A DNA stretch of 7,170 nucleotides from Chitinophagaceae bacterium (lineage in GTDB: Bacteria; Bacteroidota; Bacteroidia; Chitinophagales; Chitinophagaceae). Of the stretch, positions 1 through 7,170 are shown piece after piece (position 1 is the stretch's first letter; every line of letters starts with the position of its first letter). The DNA lies in contig JAHEZB010000094.1 in NCBI GenBank assembly GCA_023251285.1, forward strand, positions 1 through 7,170, read 5' to 3'. A program made the position numbers and the translations under genes. The notes under the pieces were generated by a model. The model did no database searches. It was given only the letters and a program-made list of their open reading frames with translations, and had not been told where the DNA came from.

Positions 1-33
1 TTCTTTTCTAAAAACTATTGTTGCTAGGTTAAT

Positions 34-50
34 ATTGTCATTATGACAAT
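34..50. promoter_or_regulatory. Perfect 17-bp palindrome, candidate operator upstream of the GH51 gene
   Basis: ATTGTCAT-T-ATGACAAT is an uninterrupted inverted repeat with 8-bp arms around a single central base (position 42). It sits about 95 bp before the GH51 start codon. This symmetry is typical of a site bound by a dimeric regulator. Directly downstream, positions 52-59 read GATTTTTG, one mismatch from the Bacteroidota -7 consensus TAnnTTTG. I found no convincing TTTG -33 partner at the usual spacing, so the promoter is only a weak suggestion. No copy was noticed in the 97-bp gap before the LacZ-type gene. The regulator is not in the window. An arabinose-responsive repressor is a reasonable guess from the gene served, not something the sequence proves. 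Confidence 0.45.
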
Positions 51-67
51 TGATTTTTGAAAGGCAA

Positions 68-121
68 AAAGAAAGGTCTAAATTGCTTGGAATTACCCTT
101 GTTTTCAACTGACCTTTTTTT
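68..121. terminator. Terminator-like hairpin in the leader before the GH51 gene
   Basis: The left arm (68-78, AAAGAAAGGTC) pairs with the right arm (111-121, GACCTTTTTTT) over 11 positions, one of them a G-U pair. The loop is 32 nt. The right arm runs into a T-tract at 115-121, as in a rho-independent terminator on the + strand. The left arm is A-rich, so a T-rich tail also follows on the minus strand. It could end a transcript arriving from left of the window, or act as an attenuator if GH51 transcription starts near position 60. The stem is short in G-C pairs and the loop is long, so the call is tentative. Confidence 0.35.
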
Positions 122-144
122 AAACGAATAAAAATCATTTGATA

Positions 145-1677
145 ATGAAAAGTTTTATTTTAGGAGCTATTCTCTTTTCGACGAATGTTGCTTGTGCTCA
201 AACTTCAATTATTCTTAAAGCTGATTCTACAGCTCAGACTATTAACAAGAATATCTATGGTCATTTTGCTGAACATTTGGGACGTTGTATTTATGGTGGT
301 TTTTATGTTGGTGATACCAATAAGGTTATTCCAAATACTGACGGCGTAAGAAATGATGTGATCGCTGCTTTGCGCAAAATGAAAATACCGGTGTTACGCT
401 GGCCGGGCGGTTGCTTTGCCGATACTTACCATTGGAAAGATGGTGTAGGCGATAAATCAAAGCGGCCAACAATGGTAAACAGCTGGTGGGGCGGCGTTAC
501 AGAAGATAACAGTTTCGGAACCCACGATTTTTTAAACATGTGTGAACGACTCGGCGCTGATCGTTATTTGTCCGGAAATGTCGGAAGCGGCACTGTCCAG
601 GAGTTGTCGGAATGGGTTCAATATGTAAATTTTGATGGAAAAAGCCCCATGTCCGACTGGAGAAGGAAAAATGGCCGCGACAAACCATGGAATGTAAAAT
701 ATTGGGGAATCGGAAATGAAGCATGGGGATGCGGCGGCAACATGACAGCCGAATATTATGCAAATATTTATAGGAAGTATTCAACATTCATGACAGGATC
801 AGATGAACATCCGATATTCAGAATTGCCTCTGGTGCTAATTCTGCTGACTATCACTGGACAGATGTATTGATGCGTGATATACCGCATCATTTATTGCAG
901 GGAATTGCACTGCATCATTATGCAGTTATAGATTGGAATCATAAAAGCCCGGCAGTGGATTTTAGCGAGCAGCAATATTTTGCCTCGATGAAGTCGGCGT
1001 TGATGATGAACGAGCTGGTTACAAAACATTCGGCAATCATGGACAAGTATGATCCGGAAAAGAAAATTGCATTGGTTGTTGATGAATGGGGCGGATGGTA
1101 CGACGTGGAACCAGGTACCAATCCTGCGTTTCTTTATCAGCAAAATACCATGCGCGATGCCATGATAGCAGCATCAACGCTCAACATTTTCAACAATCAT
1201 TCAGACAGAGTGCGAATGGCAAACCTGGCGCAAACGATCAATGTATTGCAGGCAGTAATATTGACCAATAAGGAAAAAATAATTCTTACTCCTACCTATT
1301 ATGTGATGGAGATGTACAATGTGCATCAGAATGCAAAGTTGATCCCTGTTGTTTTAAATACCGATGATTATTCTTACGGCAATGAGAAGCTGCCGGCAGT
1401 TTCTGCTTCGGCTTCGATGGATTCGGCAGGTGTTGTTCATATTTCGCTTGCAAATATTAATTCTACAAAAGAAGAAAGTATTTCGATAAAAGTTGAAGGC
1501 AATAAGTATAAAAAAATCAGCGGGACAATTCTTACTTCTCCAAGGCTTCAGGACCACAACACATTTGAAAACCCGGACAAAATAAAGCCACAAACTTTCT
1601 CAGCCGCTTCTTTAAAAGGTGATTTAATCAAAGTTAAAATCCCTCCCTTTTCAGTAATTGTTTTGGAATTGAAATAA
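145..1677 (+). CDS. Secreted alpha-L-arabinofuranosidase, glycoside hydrolase family 51
   Basis: This 510-residue enzyme should release terminal L-arabinofuranose from arabinan, arabinoxylan or arabinogalactan side chains by the retaining mechanism of GH51. The N-terminus is a signal peptide (Lys2, a hydrophobic core, and likely cleavage within ACAQ near residue 18), so the product is exported, probably to the periplasm. The (beta/alpha)8 barrel carries family signatures: AEHLGR with Glu43, LRWPGGCFADTYHW at about 84-97, and GNVGSGTVQE. The acid/base is Glu192 in GIGNEAWG and the nucleophile is Glu314 in VVDEWGGW, so both catalytic residues are intact. A beta-sandwich follows from about 385 to the end. 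The length matches compact GH51 enzymes of about 500 residues. I place the start at ATG 145. An in-frame TTG at 139 would add only two residues before the signal peptide, and an in-frame TAA at 121-123 rules out anything longer. The leader is A-rich with no Shine-Dalgarno sequence. Polymer preference cannot be read from the sequence. Confidence 0.95.
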   Translation: MKSFILGAILFSTNVACAQTSIILKADSTAQTINKNIYGHFAEHLGRCIYGGFYVGDTNKVIPNTDGVRNDVIAALRKMKIPVLRWPGGCFADTYHWKDGVGDKSKRPTMVNSWWGGVTEDNSFGTHDFLNMCERLGADRYLSGNVGSGTVQELSEWVQYVNFDGKSPMSDWRRKNGRDKPWNVKYWGIGNEAWGCGGNMTAEYYANIYRKYSTFMTGSDEHPIFRIASGANSADYHWTDVLMRDIPHHLLQGIALHHYAVIDWNHKSPAVDFSEQQYFASMKSALMMNELVTKHSAIMDKYDPEKKIALVVDEWGGWYDVEPGTNPAFLYQQNTMRDAMIAASTLNIFNNHSDRVRMANLAQTINVLQAVILTNKEKIILTPTYYVMEMYNVHQNAKLIPVVLNTDDYSYGNEKLPAVSASASMDSAGVVHISLANINSTKEESISIKVEGNKYKKISGTILTSPRLQDHNTFENPDKIKPQTFSAASLKGDLIKVKIPPFSVIVLELK

Positions 1678-1706
1678 ATAAGGGTTTTTGTAATTGTAGA
1701 AATAAA

Positions 1707-1752
1707 AAGCGTGTTGAAACCGGGGGGAAATTTGACCGGTTTCAACACGTTT
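1707..1752. terminator. Bidirectional intrinsic terminator between convergent genes
   Basis: A perfect 14-bp stem pairs 1710-1723 (CGTGTTGAAACCGG) with 1736-1749 (CCGGTTTCAACACG) around a 12-nt loop. It can be extended by one G-U and two A-U pairs to 1707 and 1752. On the + strand a T-rich tail (TTTCATTTT) follows, about 30 bp after the GH51 stop codon. On the minus strand the stem is followed by CTTTTTATTT, just after the LacZ-type stop codon. Its place in the 87-bp gap between two converging genes and T-rich tails on both sides fit shared termination of both transcripts. Confidence 0.9.
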
Positions 1753-1764
1753 CATTTTAATGCT

Positions 1765-4905
<3,141 letters not shown>

Positions 4906-4996
4906 TTATTTTTTTAAAATATTCTTTTAAATGTGATTTAGTTTTTTGATCATCATTTTCATGGGATGCGACATTAAAAACACTGTTCATCCAGTT

Positions 4997-7170
4997 CTAT
5001 TCAACACGAATGTTTACCGTGGCCGGCCTCATTCCTGCAGCAGACGCTGTTAATTTAATGGTGCCGGCAGCAGTTCCTGATTTAATGACAAGAAGACATT
5101 TTCCATTCCACGCTTTTCGTTGTGGCTGCTGGTAACTTTCAAGGCTTACCGGGTTTGCATTGCCAACTCCGGCTATTGTACCGGGCCCCTCTATCTCAAA
5201 TTTCACCAGATTTTCTGCTGTTGGATTCAAATTGCCTTTCGCATCCAGTAATTCAACCGTTACATAGCTTAAGTCCTGGTTATTGGCTTTGATCGTCGAA
5301 CGGTCTGCCGTTAATTTTATCGTTTCAGGGGTTGCAGCAGTAGTTAATTGAGCAGAATTAATTCTTTTATTTTTTGCATCATATCCTACTGCCTTTAATT
5401 CTCCTTTCTCATAGGGCACTTTCCAGGAAGCCATATATTTTGTTGAACGATCCGTTGGTTTTTTGCCGAATGATTTTCCGTTCAAAAACAATTCTACCTG
5501 TGGACAGGAAGAATAAACGGTTACCTGAAGTGGCTTGTTTTCATAGCCTTGCCAGTTCCAGTTGCTTTGAGCATCCAGCCAATTCCATTTGGACCACGCT
5601 TCTTTATCCGGGTTTTCGGGAAATGAAGGTACCGGAGGTGTTACAAAAAGCGAGATCTGATCTTTTTTCCAAAGTGCATCTCTGTAATAAGATTGCGGGC
5701 GCTTCCAGCCACAAATATCAATATCACCGCAATAGGCCAGATTCCATGGGAAAAAACTTTGTTTTTGAAAATAACCAAGCCAGCCGATGCTTGCTTCGCC
5801 GATATAATCATAAGCAGTCCATACAAAATCCCCAATTACATAAGGATGATCAAGCACTTTCATCCAGCTATCAAAAGCCTCAAGCGGAAACGATTCTGTA
5901 CCAACCATAATTCGGGAAGGCACTCTTTTATGGTCGGTTGCATACACATCTTTAGAAGGATCTCCGCCGGCGGCGTAATTATATCCTGCCACGTCTAATT
6001 GAGCAAAGTATGGATCTTTATCTTCTTTTAAGTCGTTCACCGCAGAAGTAATTGCCCTTGTAGTGTCCAAACTTTTTATATAATCTACCAGCAATTTCGC
6101 AGTTGCCACTCCTTCAGCAGAAGCCCGTTCAGGAATCTCGTTTCCAATGCTCCACATGATAATAGACGGATGATTCCGGTCTCTTAAAATCATACTTTCG
6201 ATATCTTTTTTCCACCAATCTTTAAAATACAAATGATAATCATAAGGATTTTTTCCATAGTTCCAGCAATCGAATGCCTCATCCATTACAAGCATTCCCA
6301 GGCGGTCACAGGCTGCTAAAAATGCAGGACTTGGTGGGTTGTGACTACATCTTATTGCATTGAATCCACTTGCTTTTAATAATTCTACTTTTCTTTCCTC
6401 TGCCCTATCGTATTGTTTTGAGCCAAGCGGCCCATTATCATTGTGAAAACATCCGCCTTTCAGTTTAAGTGTTTTTCCATTTAACTGAAAGCCATTATTT
6501 ACATCGAATGAGATCGTTCTGATTCCAAAACTGTTTGTATCAGTACTGACCAAATGATCATTTTTATAAACAGAGGTTACTGCCTTATACAATAACGGCT
6601 TTTCACACGACCACAATTGCGGATTTTTGATAGAAGCATTTTGATTGAATTCATAAGATTTACCTGCAGTCAAAGTGCCTTTTGCTTCTTTTGCAGCAGC
6701 TACTTCCGTTCCGGCAGGATTTATAAACTTAGTTACAATGCGAATGGCTTGTGATTGATTTGTTTCATTCACTACATTTGATTTGCAATTAACTGTTGCT
6801 TCACCGGAATTAACTTTCGGAGTTGTAATAAAGATTCCCCATTGTGAAACATGTAAGGGATCCATCTTTTTAAGCCATACATGGCGATAAATGCCGGAAC
6901 CTGAATACCAGCGGCTGTTCTGCCCTTCATTTTTTACTTCCACAGCCAGAATATTTGCAGAATCATATTTTAAATAATCCGTCAAGTCATAAATAAAACT
7001 GGTATAGCCATATGGATGATTTCCGAGGTGATGTCCATTAATCCACACGTCAGCATTCATATAAACGCCATCAAACTGAATAAAAATTTTTTTCTCTTTG
7101 TCGTTTGATGGAACGACAAATGTTTTTCGATACCACCCGGTACCTCCGGTAGTAAATCCCCCGCTTACCT
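4997..7170 (-). CDS. Glycoside hydrolase family 2 enzyme with DUF4982 and GH2 C5 domains, probable beta-galactosidase (5' end outside window)
   Basis: The frame is open to the window edge, giving 723 visible residues with codon 1 at 7168. The Met at 7060 is internal: the 36 residues before it (TTGGTGWYRKTF and onward) are conserved GH2 sugar-binding-domain sequence. Family members are usually about 800-820 residues, so roughly 80-100, including any signal peptide, are missing. Visible domains are the rest of the jelly roll (to about 102), an immunoglobulin-like domain (about 105-220), a TIM barrel (about 225-490), a DUF4982-type domain (about 546-605) and a C-terminal Ig-like GH2 C5 domain (about 620-720). 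The acid/base is Glu344 in SIGNEIPERA (codon at 6137-6139) and the nucleophile is Glu425 in VGTESFP (5894-5896). I see no NxK motif of the kind that marks beta-glucuronidases, which favours galactosidase activity. It lacks the Bgal_small_N domain of its neighbour, so the two are not recent duplicates. It ends in TAG at 4997-4999. It probably leads an operon, or is an upstream member of one, with the LacZ-type gene. The substrate is inferred from family only. Confidence 0.9.
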   Translation of the reverse strand, partial: VSGGFTTGGTGWYRKTFVVPSNDKEKKIFIQFDGVYMNADVWINGHHLGNHPYGYTSFIYDLTDYLKYDSANILAVEVKNEGQNSRWYSGSGIYRHVWLKKMDPLHVSQWGIFITTPKVNSGEATVNCKSNVVNETNQSQAIRIVTKFINPAGTEVAAAKEAKGTLTAGKSYEFNQNASIKNPQLWSCEKPLLYKAVTSVYKNDHLVSTDTNSFGIRTISFDVNNGFQLNGKTLKLKGGCFHNDNGPLGSKQYDRAEERKVELLKASGFNAIRCSHNPPSPAFLAACDRLGMLVMDEAFDCWNYGKNPYDYHLYFKDWWKKDIESMILRDRNHPSIIMWSIGNEIPERASAEGVATAKLLVDYIKSLDTTRAITSAVNDLKEDKDPYFAQLDVAGYNYAAGGDPSKDVYATDHKRVPSRIMVGTESFPLEAFDSWMKVLDHPYVIGDFVWTAYDYIGEASIGWLGYFQKQSFFPWNLAYCGDIDICGWKRPQSYYRDALWKKDQISLFVTPPVPSFPENPDKEAWSKWNWLDAQSNWNWQGYENKPLQVTVYSSCPQVELFLNGKSFGKKPTDRSTKYMASWKVPYEKGELKAVGYDAKNKRINSAQLTTAATPETIKLTADRSTIKANNQDLSYVTVELLDAKGNLNPTAENLVKFEIEGPGTIAGVGNANPVSLESYQQPQRKAWNGKCLLVIKSGTAAGTIKLTASAAGMRPATVNIRVE

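Noticed and set aside
139..144. TTG start two codons upstream for the GH51 gene
   Set aside because: ATG 145 gives a normal signal peptide beginning Met-Lys. The extension adds only Met-Ile and needs a rare start codon.
497..787. 96-codon open frame on the minus strand
   Set aside because: It is antisense to the conserved GH51 barrel including the acid/base motif, with no domain.
4913..4931. TTTAAAA/TTTTAAA inverted repeat in the gap between the two GH2 genes
   Set aside because: Its 7-bp arms contain only A and T in a very AT-rich spacer, so chance is likely. There is no T-tract or promoter signature to make it a terminator or operator.
5374..5910. 178-codon open frame on the + strand
   Set aside because: It lies wholly antisense to conserved GH2 catalytic-domain coding sequence, and its translation has no recognisable domain or composition of a real protein.
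7058..7060. ATG at 7060 as the start of the upstream GH2 gene
   Set aside because: The frame stays open to the window edge and encodes conserved GH2 sequence before this Met, so it is internal.

Overview
The sequence suggests a Bacteroidota genome, with a Chitinophagaceae/Sphingobacteriales-like soil or plant-polymer degrader as an inference only. It is AT-rich and has long, exported glycoside hydrolases. Translation starts lie behind A-rich stretches without a Shine-Dalgarno sequence, and signal peptides end in an Ala-Gln junction. No taxonomic marker gene is present.

The window holds three genes, all carbohydrate-active enzymes. Positions 1-144 are a non-coding leader containing a perfect 8-1-8 palindrome (34-50) and a terminator-like hairpin (68-121). 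A GH51 alpha-L-arabinofuranosidase lies on the + strand (145-1677). A strong bidirectional intrinsic terminator (about 1707-1752) separates it from two convergent minus-strand genes. These are a LacZ-type GH2 beta-galactosidase of 1044 residues (1765-4899, GTG start) and, 97 bp upstream of it in transcription order, a second and structurally different GH2 enzyme (4997 to beyond 7170). The 5' end of the second GH2 gene is cut off by the window edge.

Together, an exo-acting arabinofuranosidase and two probable exo-beta-galactosidases fit removal of arabinose and galactose from plant side chains such as arabinogalactan, pectic arabinan/galactan or arabinosylated xyloglucan. The two GH2 genes are probably co-transcribed. 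The GH51 gene is a separate convergent unit. No SusC/SusD pair, sugar transporter or regulator is visible, so membership of a polysaccharide utilization locus cannot be shown here.

I found no RNA gene, mobile element, CRISPR array or defence system, and nothing that amounts to a new biological system. The least explained signals are the two structures in the GH51 leader.
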